Below are positions 18,726 to 28,293 of a stretch of 64,000 nt of DNA, piece after piece. The notes below the pieces were generated by a model. It did not search any database. It was given only the letters and a program-made list of their open reading frames with translations, and was not told the origin of the DNA. Numbering within the stretch: the stretch's first letter is position 1; the number at the start of each line of letters is the position of its first letter. Source of the stretch: JAJCZZ01 sp964569085 (GTDB taxonomy: Bacteria; Gemmatimonadota; Gemmatimonadetes; Longimicrobiales; Gaopeijiaceae); NCBI GenBank assembly GCA_964569085.1, contig CAZMTA010000020.1, positions 1-64,000 on the forward strand, read 5' to 3'. The position numbers were made by a program, and so were the translations under genes.

Positions 18726-19445
18726 TCAGCCCAGGAGCCAGGGCACCAGGGAGGCCGCCAGCGGCACCGTGAGGTTGTCCGTTCCGTGGGGGCTCACCCC
18801 TTCCACCGCCCCGGTGACGAGGCCCACGGCGGCCGCCGCCGTCAGGGCCCGCCCCGGCGCCCACCCGAGCCCCACCAGCGTCACCCACGCCGCCAGGACG
18901 GAGACGGCCACCACCGCCGCCGAGCCCTCCCACGAGCGGGTGGCCGGCACCCCGGCCAGCGAGGGCACCCGGTAGCGGTGGCGCCCCCAGCGGGTCCCCA
19001 CGGGCTCGCCCACGGCGTCCCCCCACCCCGCCACCAGGTAGCCCACGGCGGCCAGGGGGCCGAAGAGGAGCGCACCCAGCAGCCCGCCCACCGCGGTGGT
19101 CACCAGGGGCACCACGATGAAGAGGGCCCGCCGCGGCTCGTCCCTGGGGCGTCCCAGCGCCTCGAAGAGAGGGTCGCCGGGGCCCAGGAGGATGGAGCGG
19201 AGCACCACGGAGGCCACCACCGCGCCGAAGACGTTCGTGGCCCCGAGGCCGCCGGCCAGATGGACGGCGGTGGCCGAGGTGAAGATCCCGAAGTGGAACA
19301 CCTTGCGGGTGTAGCCCACCTCCATGCCCCGGGCCCGGAGGCGCGCCGCCAGCCATCCCCAGGCCCCGGCGGCCAGCAGCCCCGCCGCCAGGGCCCAGAC
19401 GCCGTCGACCGGACCCGGGAGGAGCCGGTCGATCAGCCCTGCCAC
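18726..19445 (-). CDS. Phytol/dolichol kinase-like membrane CTP-dependent kinase
   Basis: A 239-residue protein with about six to seven membrane helices. It has the family signature: an early TRKVFHFG, then GWGDAVGEPVGTRWG followed by RSWEGSAA. These motifs define a superfamily of CTP-dependent polyprenol kinases (dolichol kinase, phytol kinase VTE5) and phosphatidate cytidylyltransferases. It may phosphorylate a free isoprenoid alcohol for reuse. The GTG start at 19445 overlaps the end of the glycosyltransferase gene by 13 nt, so the two are coupled. Confidence 0.75.
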   Translation of the reverse strand: MAGLIDRLLPGPVDGVWALAAGLLAAGAWGWLAARLRARGMEVGYTRKVFHFGIFTSATAVHLAGGLGATNVFGAVVASVVLRSILLGPGDPLFEALGRPRDEPRRALFIVVPLVTTAVGGLLGALLFGPLAAVGYLVAGWGDAVGEPVGTRWGRHRYRVPSLAGVPATRSWEGSAAVVAVSVLAAWVTLVGLGWAPGRALTAAAAVGLVTGAVEGVSPHGTDNLTVPLAASLVPWLLG

Positions 19446-20881
19446 AGCGCCTCCTCGTCGTCCTCGTCGCCGCTGTCCAGCGTGAAGCCCTTCCGGGTCA
19501 TGCTCCCCCACCCCTCCACGCCCCGCAGGGCGGAGATCGTGCCCTTGAGACGCCACCACGCCGAGAGCTGCCGGTACCCGAAGTTCTCCAGGATCCCGAG
19601 CCCGAAGAGCCGCAGGAGGTCCCTCATGCGCGGGTAGCGGCGGAAGGAGAGCTCCTCCAGAGCCACGGCGGAGATGGAGAGCCCCACGCCGAGGACCACC
19701 GCCACGGAGAGGAAGGCCACGATGAAGACCGGGTCGGCCCGGCCGAACGCCACGCTCACGAGGAAGGACGCGTAGCCCAGCGCCTCGATGACCGGGCCCA
19801 GCATCTCCAGGAAGAAGAAGTACGGGAAGGCCAGGAGCCCGGCCTTGCCGTAGCGCCGGTTGAAGAGCATGACCCGATGGCGGGTCAGGGACTGGAACAG
19901 CCCCCGCTGCCAGCGATCCCGCTGGCGGCCCAGCACGGACAGGGATTCGGGGCACTCGGTCCACGCCACCGGATCCGGGACGAAGCTGATGCGGTACGGG
20001 ATCCCGTTCTCGGCGCAGTACCGGTGCATGCGAACCACCAGCTCCATGTCCTCGCCCACCGTGTCGAGGGCGTAGCCCCCGGCGCCCACCACCGTCTCCC
20101 GACGGAAGATCCCGAAGGCCCCGGAGATCACCAGGGTGGCGTCCAGGGCGTCCCATCCCATGCGCCCCGAGAGGAAGGCCCGCAGGTACTCCAGCACCTG
20201 GAAGCGGGCCCAGAGGTTCCCGGGCAGCCGCACCTCCTGCACCTGCCCCTGGCGGACGACGCAGCCGTTGGCGATGCGGAGGATGCCCCCGGCCGCCACG
20301 GTGGTGTCGTCCTCGAGGAAGGGCCGGACCACCCGGATCAGCGCCCGGGGCTCCAGCAGGGAGTCGGCGTCCATGGCGCAGAAGAGGGGGGTCCGGCAGA
20401 AGTTGATGCCCGCGTTCAGGGCGTCGGCCTTCCCGCCGTTCTCCTTGTCCACGACCCAGAGGTTCGGATGCCGCCGGCTCCGGTAGACCTGGCGGACCGG
20501 CTGGGAGTCCAGGGCGGCGGTGGGGATCCGGGCCGCCGGTCGGAGGTTGAACGCCTCGGTGAGCCGCTCCAGCGTGCGATCGCCGGAGCCGTCGTTCACC
20601 ACCAGGATCTCGTACTCCGGATACTCCAGCGTCAGGAGCGAGCGCACCGACTCCACGCAGGTGGGCTCCTCGTTGTAGGCCGGCGCCACCAGGGTGATGG
20701 CGGGGGCCCCGGCCGACGTGACGAGCTCGTCCAGGTTCAACGACTTCAGGCGGAGCGCGTAGCGGCGGAGCGCGCCGAAGGCGAAGAGGCTGGTGGCCAG
20801 GTAGACCCCGTTCAGCAGGATGAAGTAGATCAGGACGATCCAGTTCATGGCGGCCACGGCGGACCAGAAGAGCTCGCTCAC
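19433..20881 (-). CDS. Processive family 2 glycosyltransferase (membrane-bound polysaccharide synthase type)
   Basis: A 482-residue protein. One N-terminal membrane helix is followed by a GT2 domain: APAYNEEP, VVNDGSGD, MDADSLLEP (DxD), GEDMELV (acid/base TED-like) and QRDRWQRGL (the QxxRW product-channel motif). Three to four C-terminal helices follow. The set of motifs matches processive synthases such as poly-GlcNAc, hyaluronan and cellulose synthases. The polymer is not predictable. The GTG start at 20881 overlaps the HEAT-repeat gene by 4 nt. Confidence 0.85.
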   Translation of the reverse strand: MSELFWSAVAAMNWIVLIYFILLNGVYLATSLFAFGALRRYALRLKSLNLDELVTSAGAPAITLVAPAYNEEPTCVESVRSLLTLEYPEYEILVVNDGSGDRTLERLTEAFNLRPAARIPTAALDSQPVRQVYRSRRHPNLWVVDKENGGKADALNAGINFCRTPLFCAMDADSLLEPRALIRVVRPFLEDDTTVAAGGILRIANGCVVRQGQVQEVRLPGNLWARFQVLEYLRAFLSGRMGWDALDATLVISGAFGIFRRETVVGAGGYALDTVGEDMELVVRMHRYCAENGIPYRISFVPDPVAWTECPESLSVLGRQRDRWQRGLFQSLTRHRVMLFNRRYGKAGLLAFPYFFFLEMLGPVIEALGYASFLVSVAFGRADPVFIVAFLSVAVVLGVGLSISAVALEELSFRRYPRMRDLLRLFGLGILENFGYRQLSAWWRLKGTISALRGVEGWGSMTRKGFTLDSGDEDDEEALWQG

Positions 20882-21954
20882 GTCCGGTCCTCCTCCAGGA
20901 CCTCGGCGGCGAGCGGGGCCCGGGGGTGGTCCGACTCCACCAGGTCGCGGAGCACGTCCTCCCCTCCCGCGGCCAGGAGCCCCCGGGCGGCGTTCATGGC
21001 CACCCAGGGGGACGGGTCGGCCATGGCCCCGAGGAGGCGGGGGCGGTCGTCCTCCTCGGCCAGGGTGCCCAGGGCCCGGAGCGCCTCGGAGCGCACCGTC
21101 GGACGCGGCGAGGCGCACGCGGCCCGGACCACGGGGAGGTGCTCCGGGCGCCCCACCTGGGCCAGGAGGCGCAGGGCCGGCCGCACCACGTCGGGGTCGT
21201 CCTCCGTCTCCACCACCCGCGCCGCCAGGTCGGCGGCCTCCAGGTCCGACAGGAGGAGGAGGGCCCGGGCGGCCACGCCCCGGACCCAGGCCTCCCGCCC
21301 GGCGTCGGCCAGCGTCTCGCGGAGCGCCGGGGCCCCGTCCGCCCCCATCCCGGCGAGCATCGAGGCCAGGAAGTCCTCCCGCCACCCCCGGAAGCGCCCC
21401 AGGCGCCGGAGGATGGCGGGCGCGTGGTCCCGCCGTTCCTCGACGGCCAGCGCGCGGGCCGCCACCATGGCCACCAGCGGGGACTCGTCGTCCAGGGCCT
21501 GCACCACGGACTCGTCCCACGTGTCGAGGCCCAGCTCCCCCAGCGTCTGCACCGCGCGGGTGCGGACCTCCCGGCGGGGGTGCTCCAGACGGTCGGCCAC
21601 GAGCTCCAGGTACGGGGCGGCGATGGCGCGGAGCGTCTCGAGCTCCTCGCCCTTGAGCCGGCGGGCGAACCCCTGGACGAAGCGGACGAAGTCGAGCCGC
21701 TCTCCCGGACCGACCAGCCCGTGGAGGGCCTCGGCCGCCTCGGGATCGGCCAGCGCCAGGAGCAGCGGCTCCTCCCACCGCACCCGGAGAGCCTCGCGCC
21801 GGCGCTCCCGGCGGACGTTCTCCAGCCGGAGGTACACCGCGTAGCCCGCGAAGACCAGCGAGAGGACGAGGAGCGCGAGGATGACGCCGACCAGGATCGC
21901 CAGCGCCTGGTCCCGCGCGCCCCACGCCTCCAGGAGGGCCACGAGGTCGGGCAT
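20878..21954 (-). CDS. Membrane-anchored HEAT-repeat protein
   Basis: A 358-residue protein with one N-terminal membrane helix (about 18-42), a basic stretch, then about eight helical repeats of HEAT/PBS-lyase type rich in Ala/Leu/Arg (for example EVRTRAVQTLGELG, VVRPALRLLAQVG, TVRSEALRALGTLA). Such repeats form protein-binding solenoids. Strict 4-nt overlap with the glycosyltransferase suggests the two make a complex. The C-terminal solenoid is probably cytosolic, where it could receive input from the phosphorelay encoded just upstream. Confidence 0.75.
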   Translation of the reverse strand: MPDLVALLEAWGARDQALAILVGVILALLVLSLVFAGYAVYLRLENVRRERRREALRVRWEEPLLLALADPEAAEALHGLVGPGERLDFVRFVQGFARRLKGEELETLRAIAAPYLELVADRLEHPRREVRTRAVQTLGELGLDTWDESVVQALDDESPLVAMVAARALAVEERRDHAPAILRRLGRFRGWREDFLASMLAGMGADGAPALRETLADAGREAWVRGVAARALLLLSDLEAADLAARVVETEDDPDVVRPALRLLAQVGRPEHLPVVRAACASPRPTVRSEALRALGTLAEEDDRPRLLGAMADPSPWVAMNAARGLLAAGGEDVLRDLVESDHPRAPLAAEVLEEDRT

Positions 21955-21987
21955 GCTACCGCCCTCCCCCGGCCATCCCGGCGTGCC

Positions 21988-23289
21988 TCACGTCTCGGCC
22001 CGCCCGCGGCTCGTCAGGCGGCGGACACGGGCCAGGAGCTCGGCCGGAGAGAACGGCTTGAGGACGTAGTCGTCGGCCCCCAGCTCGAAGGCCCGCACGA
22101 CGTCCCCCTCGCTTCCCATGGAGGTCAGCATGACGATGGGGACCTCGGCGTAGGCGGGCGTCTTGCGCAGGCGCTCCAGGACCTCGAAGCCGTCCATGCC
22201 CGGCATCTTCACGTCGAGGATCACCAGGGAGGGCGTCATCTCCAGCGCCCCGCGGTACGCGGTGGCCCCGTCGGGGAAGCGCCGGACGTCCAGCCCCTCC
22301 TTCTCCAGCCTGTGGGTGAGGATCTTGGCGGTGATGTCGTCGTCCTCGGCCACCAGGACGGGACCCACCCCCCCGTCGTCCTCGGCCGCGTCGTCTCCGG
22401 CGGCGCGAACCCGGTTGCCACCCTCCTTCTGGGCCTGGTAGAGCAGCCGCTCCCCCTCGGCCAGGACGGCGTCCGGGTCCATGTCCCCCCGGCGGGGGAC
22501 CACGGCCGCCGAGAGCGTGACCCGGAACGTCTCGCCGTCGGGGCCTTCCAGGGAGCGCCGTCGGGCCGCCTCCAGGAGCTTCTCCGCCAGGGCCCGGGCC
22601 CCCTCCTGGTCGTCCCACACCGCCACCACGAACTCCCCCCCGCCCAGACGGCCCACCGAGGCCTCCTCGGGGAGCACCCGCTCCATGGCGCGGCCCACCT
22701 CCCACGCGAAGCGCTCGGCGGTGCCCCACCCGTACCGGTCCGAGAGCTGGCGGAGCCCGTCCAGCTCCAGCACGAGCACCCACCCGGGCGGGCCTCCCGC
22801 GTCCCCCTCCCCGTCCTCTCCGAGCCGCTGCAGGATCCCGGCGCGGTTGAGGAAGCCGGTCAGGTCGTCGGTGAGGTCCCCACGCCGCTCGCCACCCCAC
22901 TCCAGGCGGGCGGCCACGTCCTCGGCGACGGCCTCGGGGTCGAACGGCTTCTCCCAGAAGGCGTCGGCCCCCAGCGCGAAGCACTCGGCCCGGACTTCCG
23001 CGCCGGAGCGGGAGCTGGCCACGACCACCGGCACCCCGCCGGTGGACGGGCGGCCCCGGATGCGGCCCAGGAGGGTGCGCCCGTCCGCGTCGGGCAGGAG
23101 CAGGTCGAGGAACACCATGGCCACCTCCCCGGCCTCCAGCGCCTCGGTGGCCTCGGCGGCGGACGCGGCCACGACCACCTCCCGGTCCTCCCCGGCCAGG
23201 ATCGTCCGGAGGAGGTGCTGCATCTCCGGATCGTCCTCCACGACCAGGATGCGCCGGACAGCCCCGGTCGTGCCCTCCTCGGGGGTCAT
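21988..23289 (-). CDS. REC-GGDEF(degenerate)-REC response regulator
   Basis: A 433-residue protein with three domains. REC1 (about 12-130) has phospho-acceptor Asp62. A GGDEF-like domain (about 137-295) has the active-site loop GGGEF (216-220) instead of GG[D/E]EF. REC2 (about 310-425) has Asp359 and the KPF motif. The missing acidic residue predicts loss of diguanylate cyclase activity, so the middle domain may bind nucleotide or act as scaffold. The start overlaps the hybrid-kinase stop by 4 nt. No DNA-binding domain is present. Confidence 0.85.
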   Translation of the reverse strand: MTPEEGTTGAVRRILVVEDDPEMQHLLRTILAGEDREVVVAASAAEATEALEAGEVAMVFLDLLLPDADGRTLLGRIRGRPSTGGVPVVVASSRSGAEVRAECFALGADAFWEKPFDPEAVAEDVAARLEWGGERRGDLTDDLTGFLNRAGILQRLGEDGEGDAGGPPGWVLVLELDGLRQLSDRYGWGTAERFAWEVGRAMERVLPEEASVGRLGGGEFVVAVWDDQEGARALAEKLLEAARRRSLEGPDGETFRVTLSAAVVPRRGDMDPDAVLAEGERLLYQAQKEGGNRVRAAGDDAAEDDGGVGPVLVAEDDDITAKILTHRLEKEGLDVRRFPDGATAYRGALEMTPSLVILDVKMPGMDGFEVLERLRKTPAYAEVPIVMLTSMGSEGDVVRAFELGADDYVLKPFSPAELLARVRRLTSRGRAET

Positions 23290-26200
23290 GGCGCCGCTTC
23301 GGCGCCGGAGAGGCGGAAGATCGAGCCCAGGATCTCCTTGAGGCGCTCCTGCATCTCCTCGTCCTTCTCCAGGACCGCCGACGCCGTGTCCCCGAGGGAC
23401 GACCGTTCCTCCTCGCTGAGGTCCCGTCCCGTGAGCACGATGACCGGCAGCCCCGCGTGGAGAGGGTTGGACCGGAGCTTCTCGAGGAACGTCATGCCGT
23501 CCATTCCCGGCATGCCCAGGTCCAGGAGGACGGCGTCGGGCGCCTCGCGGCGGACGGCGTCCAGCGCCTCCTGGCCGTCCTCGGCCACGGCGGTCTCCAG
23601 GCCCAGCTTCGACGCCCAGGAGACGAGCTTGGCCCGGAGCACCGGATCGTCGTCGGCCACCAGGATGCGGCCGCCCCGCTTCCGGACGAGGTTCCGCCAG
23701 AGCACCCGCAGGAGGTCCTCGCGCTCGAAGGGCTTGGTCACGAGGTCCACGGCGCCCAGGAGGCGGCCCCGGCCCTCGCCGGCCACGATGCTCACGACGA
23801 CCACCGGGATGTGGCGGAGCTCGTCGTCGTTCTTGAGCTGCTTGAGGACCTCCCACCCGGTCATGCCCGGCATCATGAGGTCCAGGGTGATGAGGTCCGG
23901 CCGGTGCTCCCGGGCGGCGGCCAGCCCCTCCTCGCCGTCGGTGGCCTGGATCACCTGGCACCCGAAGTCCTCCAGGTAGTGGGCCATGAGGACCCGGGAG
24001 TCCTTCTCGTCGTCCACGACCAGCACCTGGAAGTCCCGCATGCGGGGCTGGGGCTCGAGCGGCGGCGCGTCGTCGGGCCCGGGGAGGCGGACCGCCCGGG
24101 GGCCACGGGGGGCGGCCTCCGGCGCGGGCGAGGACTCGTCCTCCCCTTCGGCCTCGGGCTCGTCCTCCACCCGCACCGGCTTCGTGGCGCGCTGGCCCAT
24201 GACGATGGAGAAGGTCGACCCCTCCCCCACCCGGGACTCCACGATGAGGTCGTAGCCCATGAGCAGGCAGATGGAGCGGGAGATGGCCAGTCCCAGCCCC
24301 GTCCCGCCGTACTTCCGGGACGTCCCGGCCTCGGCCTGCTGGAAGGCCTCGAAAATGGCTTCCAGGCGGTCCTCCGGGATCCCGATCCCGGTGTCCTGCA
24401 CGGCGACGGCGGTCGGGGTGCGCCCGTCGGGCCCCACGTCCACCCGCACGGTGACCGACCCGTCGTGGGTGAACTTGAGCGCGTTGCCGACCAGGTTGAT
24501 GATCACCTGCTTCAGCTTGGCGGAGTCGGTCTCCACCAGGGCGATCTCGTCGGGGACGTCCGCCAGGAGCTCGACGCCCCCCTCCTTGACCTTGGCCTGC
24601 CCCTCGAGCTGCTGGACCGTCTCCACCACGAGGTCGGCCAGGTTCACCTCCTCGATGACCAGCTCCATCCGCCCGGCCTCCACCTTGGCCAGGTCCAGCA
24701 CCTCGTTGATGAGCTCCAGCAGGTGCTTCCCGTTGGCCAGGACGCGCTGGAGGAACCCGACGTCCTTCTTGGTGAGGTTGTCCTCCTTGTTCTTCAGGAG
24801 GATGTTCGTGAACCCGATCACCGAGTTCAGCGGGGTCCGGAGCTCGTGGCTCATGTTGGCCAGGAAGTCGCTCTTGGCCTTGTTGGCGGCCTCCGCCTCC
24901 TCCTTGGCGATGCGCAGCGCTTCCTCCGCCCGGACCCGGGGGGTCACGTCCTTCCCGAAGAACACGGCCCCGGTGATCCCCTCGGCGCCCTGGATGGGGT
25001 TGGCGTACAGCTCGAACCAGCGCGTCTGGCCGTCCACCTCGTCGGTGCGGAGGGCCACGTGCCGGTCCCCGGAGAGCGCCATCTCGTAGATCTCCCGGTA
25101 CCAGTCCACGTCCTCCTCGGGGAAGGTCTCGCGGGGGAGCTGGTCCACGGCCGGCTCGATCCCCGAGCGGGCCTCCATGGCCAGGGCGAAGGCCGAGTTG
25201 AAGGTCACCAGCCGGTGCTCCCGGTCGATGGACCAGATGGCGTCCCCGGTGTTCTCCACCAGGGCGGCCAGGTTGGCCCGGGACTCGGCGAGCTGGCGCT
25301 CCGCCAGCCGCTGCTCCGTGACGTCCCGGAAGATCCCCTGGGTGGAGATCTCCCCGCCGAGCACCTGGGCCTGCACGCTCCCGGAGAGCACCACGGAGCG
25401 CCCGTCGGCCGCGATGTACTGGATGTTGAAGCGCCGGGGCTGTCCCCCCTCCATGACACGGTCGAACTCCCGCCGGAGGCTCTCCTTGTGCTCCGGGTCG
25501 ACCAGGTCCATGAGGTTGAGGCGCTCGAGCTGGGCGTCGGAGTAACCCAGCACCCGCTTCCAGGCGCTGTTGACGTACAGGATCCGGCCGTCGGTGCTCA
25601 CGCTCTGGATGAGGTCGTTGGCGTTGTCCAGGAACTCCTGGAGCCGGGCCCTGCCCTGCTTCACCTCCGTCTCGGTCCGGGAGCGCTGCGCCACCTCCCG
25701 CTCCAGCGCCGCGTTGGTCCGGGTCAGCGCGCCCAGCACCCTCCCCTCTCTCCGGAAGGTCAGGTACACGCTGAAGAGGAGCCCCGAGAGGATGGCCAGG
25801 TAGCTGGCGATCTTCAGGAGGTGGGCGGCGTCGAAGACGGCGTCGAACCGGCTCCTGGAGAAGCCCATGTACCCGGAGTGGGCCATGAACGAGATCAGCA
25901 GGAAGACCAGGAGCCAGTGCTCGAAGGCGTCCCGGCGCCACCCTCCCTTGGCCAGGTACCCGAAGAAGGCCATCAGGAAGAAGAGGCCCGGCACGAACTC
26001 CGCCGGGCGGGAGACCGCCAGCTCCTCGAAGTGGGCGCTCCGGAGGGGCACCCACTCGAAGAAGAAGAGGTTGAGGAGGGTCAGGACGATGGCGGTGGCG
26101 AACACCGAGCCCTCGTGCACCGACTCCCCCGGCCCCTCCCGCATCTCCTGACGCCAGGCCAGGAGGGACACGAAGAGGAAGAGGGACAGGAACACCCGCT

Positions 26201-26657
26201 CCGACGTCCAGCTCCACGCGAACAGGTCCTCGGGGTTCACGTCGCTGCGGAGCCCTGCCAGCCAGTCGCTGGTCAGGAGCGCGTGGTTCAGGTCCAGCAG
26301 CGCCGCGCCCAGGAACCCGGTGCCGATGAGCAGGAAGGTGGCCTGCTTGCGGCTGTAGAAGCGGACCAGCGCCAGCCCCGCCACCATGAAGGCCAGGACC
26401 GTGGCCACGGACTCCATGATGGTGTGGGCCGTGGCGTTGGACGCCCCCGGCAGGTCCTGGAGGAGCGCCGAGCCGCCCAGGAGGAGGAGGAACAGGGTCC
26501 AGTAGACCGCCGACCGCTCCCGGGACCGGTCCGGCCCGCCCTCCGCCTCCGAGTCCGCCAGGATCGACCCGAAGGGGCCGGCCGCCGGGCCCGGAGGCCC
26601 CGGCTCGGCCCCGGAGGATTCCGGCGGGCCGTCGCTCAGGAGCTCTCGCTCAGACAA
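23286..26657 (-). CDS. Membrane hybrid sensor histidine kinase (7TM-PAS-PAS-HisKA-HATPase-REC-REC)
   Basis: A 1,123-residue hybrid kinase. The N-terminal about 50-300 region has seven or eight membrane helices of MASE type. A coiled coil (about 310-340) leads to two PAS domains (about 340-450 and 460-575). The HisKA motif FLANMSHELRTP holds His604. An HATPase with DTGIGI and GTGLGL boxes follows, then two receiver domains with Asp926 and Asp1046. The start is TTG at 26657, overlapping the upstream receiver gene by 22 nt; no better start is visible. Multiple receivers plus an encoded HPt protein indicate a branched phosphorelay. Confidence 0.88.
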   Translation of the reverse strand: MSERELLSDGPPESSGAEPGPPGPAAGPFGSILADSEAEGGPDRSRERSAVYWTLFLLLLGGSALLQDLPGASNATAHTIMESVATVLAFMVAGLALVRFYSRKQATFLLIGTGFLGAALLDLNHALLTSDWLAGLRSDVNPEDLFAWSWTSERVFLSLFLFVSLLAWRQEMREGPGESVHEGSVFATAIVLTLLNLFFFEWVPLRSAHFEELAVSRPAEFVPGLFFLMAFFGYLAKGGWRRDAFEHWLLVFLLISFMAHSGYMGFSRSRFDAVFDAAHLLKIASYLAILSGLLFSVYLTFRREGRVLGALTRTNAALEREVAQRSRTETEVKQGRARLQEFLDNANDLIQSVSTDGRILYVNSAWKRVLGYSDAQLERLNLMDLVDPEHKESLRREFDRVMEGGQPRRFNIQYIAADGRSVVLSGSVQAQVLGGEISTQGIFRDVTEQRLAERQLAESRANLAALVENTGDAIWSIDREHRLVTFNSAFALAMEARSGIEPAVDQLPRETFPEEDVDWYREIYEMALSGDRHVALRTDEVDGQTRWFELYANPIQGAEGITGAVFFGKDVTPRVRAEEALRIAKEEAEAANKAKSDFLANMSHELRTPLNSVIGFTNILLKNKEDNLTKKDVGFLQRVLANGKHLLELINEVLDLAKVEAGRMELVIEEVNLADLVVETVQQLEGQAKVKEGGVELLADVPDEIALVETDSAKLKQVIINLVGNALKFTHDGSVTVRVDVGPDGRTPTAVAVQDTGIGIPEDRLEAIFEAFQQAEAGTSRKYGGTGLGLAISRSICLLMGYDLIVESRVGEGSTFSIVMGQRATKPVRVEDEPEAEGEDESSPAPEAAPRGPRAVRLPGPDDAPPLEPQPRMRDFQVLVVDDEKDSRVLMAHYLEDFGCQVIQATDGEEGLAAAREHRPDLITLDLMMPGMTGWEVLKQLKNDDELRHIPVVVVSIVAGEGRGRLLGAVDLVTKPFEREDLLRVLWRNLVRKRGGRILVADDDPVLRAKLVSWASKLGLETAVAEDGQEALDAVRREAPDAVLLDLGMPGMDGMTFLEKLRSNPLHAGLPVIVLTGRDLSEEERSSLGDTASAVLEKDEEMQERLKEILGSIFRLSGAEAAP

Positions 26658-27010
26658 CGCTCGATCGCCTCTACGAGGAGGTCCTCGTCGAGGATGGGCT
26701 TGGTGACGTACTCGTCGAATCCGGCCGCCAGGTACTTCTCCCGGTCGCCCGCCATGGCGTGGGCGGTGAGGGCGATGACGGGGATGTCCTTCAGCCCGGG
26801 CTGCTGGCGGACCCAGGCCAGGACCTCGGTCCCGTCCATCTCCGGGAGGGAGATGTCGAGGAGGATCAGGTCCGGGGGATCGTCGGCGAGCCCCTCCACG
26901 GCGTCGACCCCGGTCTCGTACTCCGAGAGGTCGTAGGAGTCCTCCAGCAGCGCCTGGACGAGGAACCGGTTGTCGGGGTTGTCCTCGACGACGGCGATCT
27001 TCGGGGTCAT
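26636..27010 (-). CDS. Single-domain response regulator (CheY-like)
   Basis: A 124-residue stand-alone receiver domain. The acidic pocket (VVEDN), phospho-acceptor Asp52 (LLDISLPEMDG), the conserved Thr (LTAHA) and Lys (YVTKP) are all present. With no output domain it probably works as a phosphate shuttle or sink between the hybrid kinase and the HPt protein. The ATG at 27010 overlaps the HPt stop (ATGA). Confidence 0.9.
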   Translation of the reverse strand: MTPKIAVVEDNPDNRFLVQALLEDSYDLSEYETGVDAVEGLADDPPDLILLDISLPEMDGTEVLAWVRQQPGLKDIPVIALTAHAMAGDREKYLAAGFDEYVTKPILDEDLLVEAIERCLSESS

Positions 27011-27366
27011 TCGGTCAGTCCTCGTTCGATGGCCTCGAGCTCGGCCCGGGCCGATGCGTACGCACGTTCGAGATCCGGCAGCAGCCCCCGCGCGTCCACG
27101 TCCTCGCCGGCCCGGGCCCGCTCCTCCATCGCCGCGGCCACCGTCCGCACGTCCATGGCGCCGACGTTGGCGGCGCTGGACTTGAGCGAGTGGGCGCCCT
27201 TCTCGGCGTCGTCCAGGGGCCCGTCCCCGAGCCCTCCGCGGATCTGTGCCATCCGCTTGGGGGAGTTCTCGAGAAAGAGCCGCAGCATCTGTCCGAGGAG
27301 CTTGTCCCCGCCCCACTCGCGCAGGCGGTCCAGCGCCTCGGGATCGATGACGGCGTCGTCTGCCAT
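27007..27366 (-). CDS. HPt (histidine phosphotransfer) protein
   Basis: A 119-residue helical protein with the HPt signature EKGAHSLKSSAANVGA (His59 the phospho-acceptor). It moves phosphate between receiver domains of hybrid kinases and response regulators. It is the first gene of the signalling operon; a promoter candidate lies about 70 nt upstream. Confidence 0.87.
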   Translation of the reverse strand: MADDAVIDPEALDRLREWGGDKLLGQMLRLFLENSPKRMAQIRGGLGDGPLDDAEKGAHSLKSSAANVGAMDVRTVAAAMEERARAGEDVDARGLLPDLERAYASARAELEAIERGLTE

Positions 27367-27437
27367 TCAGGCTGGCGGGTGGGGGTGGACGGTCCGGAGA
27401 GGCGAAACGAGGAAAGGGGGGGCGTTCGCCTTCACGC

Positions 27438-27466
27438 AGTCTAGCCTTCGAGGGGGTCGCCAGCAA
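27438..27466 (-). promoter_or_regulatory. Candidate promoter of the phosphorelay operon
   Basis: On the minus strand TTGCTG (27466-27461) and TAGACT (27443-27438) are spaced 17 nt apart, about 70 nt upstream of the HPt start. This is a moderate match to the sigma-70 consensus in a GC-rich background. Confidence 0.35.
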
Positions 27467-27526
27467 TCACGCATCCCGCCCGGCGGGGGACCGGAACGCC
27501 CCCGTCCCGCAGCCGGTGCGCCGCGC

Positions 27527-28291
27527 CTAGGCCGCGTCCACGGGTCCCGGGCGGGACGGGTGCCCGGGAGACGCGGTCTCCCGCGCCGGGAGGAGCGCCT
27601 CCACGACGCCGGGCTCGGTCTCCCACGCCTCCAGCGCCTCGGCCCACTCCAGCCCGTGGGGGGAGGCCGCCGCCCGGAGGCGCGCCTCGAGCCACGTCCG
27701 GTCGCCGAAGCCGATGCGGTCGTGGTAGAAGGAGGCCAGCTCGAAGATCGTCGCCACGTGGGGCCCCACGTCCACCACCACCTCGGGCAGCGTGGAGTGC
27801 GCCCCCCGGATGGTGAAGACCGGACAGGGCGCCCGATGGGGCTCGGCGGGGGCGACCAGGCGTCGGATCCGGGCTCGGGTCACGGCGTCCACCGCGGCCT
27901 GGCCCGTGGCCAGGTGGTCGGGGTGGCGCATGCCCTTCCGCCACGCCCGGCCCCAGGTGAGGAGCCCGTCGGGCCGGAGGTCGGCCACCACCCGCGCGAT
28001 GGCGCCCGAGGTCTCCGGATCGGCCACGACACCCCCGTCGGGGAGGTCCAGGAAGCGGTGCTCCACGTCGAGGATCGCGGCCGCCTCCCGCGCCAGGGCC
28101 TCCCGGCGCTCCGCCACTTCGGCCGGCGGGAGCGGGCCGAAGGCGTCGGTCGCCTCGCCCCGGGTGAGGTAGAGGACGACCACCCGGTCGCCCCGGGCCC
28201 GCTGGGCCAGGAGGGTCCCGGCCACCGTGAGTTCGTCGTCGGGATGGGCCAGGACGGCCAGGAGCGTCCTCCGTCCCCCGGGCTCGACCAC
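27527..28291 (-). CDS. PIG-L family (LmbE-like) N-deacetylase
   Basis: A 254-residue zinc hydrolase. The signature LAVLAHPDDELTVAG supplies two metal ligands and the catalytic Asp, and HPDH supplies the third ligand. Members deacetylate GlcNAc-type substrates (for example MshB and BshB in thiol synthesis, or glycolipids). The substrate here is open. The GTG start at 28291 is two nt after the rpe stop, so it is in the rpiA-rpe operon. Confidence 0.8.
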   Translation of the reverse strand: MVEPGGRRTLLAVLAHPDDELTVAGTLLAQRARGDRVVVLYLTRGEATDAFGPLPPAEVAERREALAREAAAILDVEHRFLDLPDGGVVADPETSGAIARVVADLRPDGLLTWGRAWRKGMRHPDHLATGQAAVDAVTRARIRRLVAPAEPHRAPCPVFTIRGAHSTLPEVVVDVGPHVATIFELASFYHDRIGFGDRTWLEARLRAAASPHGLEWAEALEAWETEPGVVEALLPARETASPGHPSRPGPVDAA

Positions 28292-28293
28292 CC

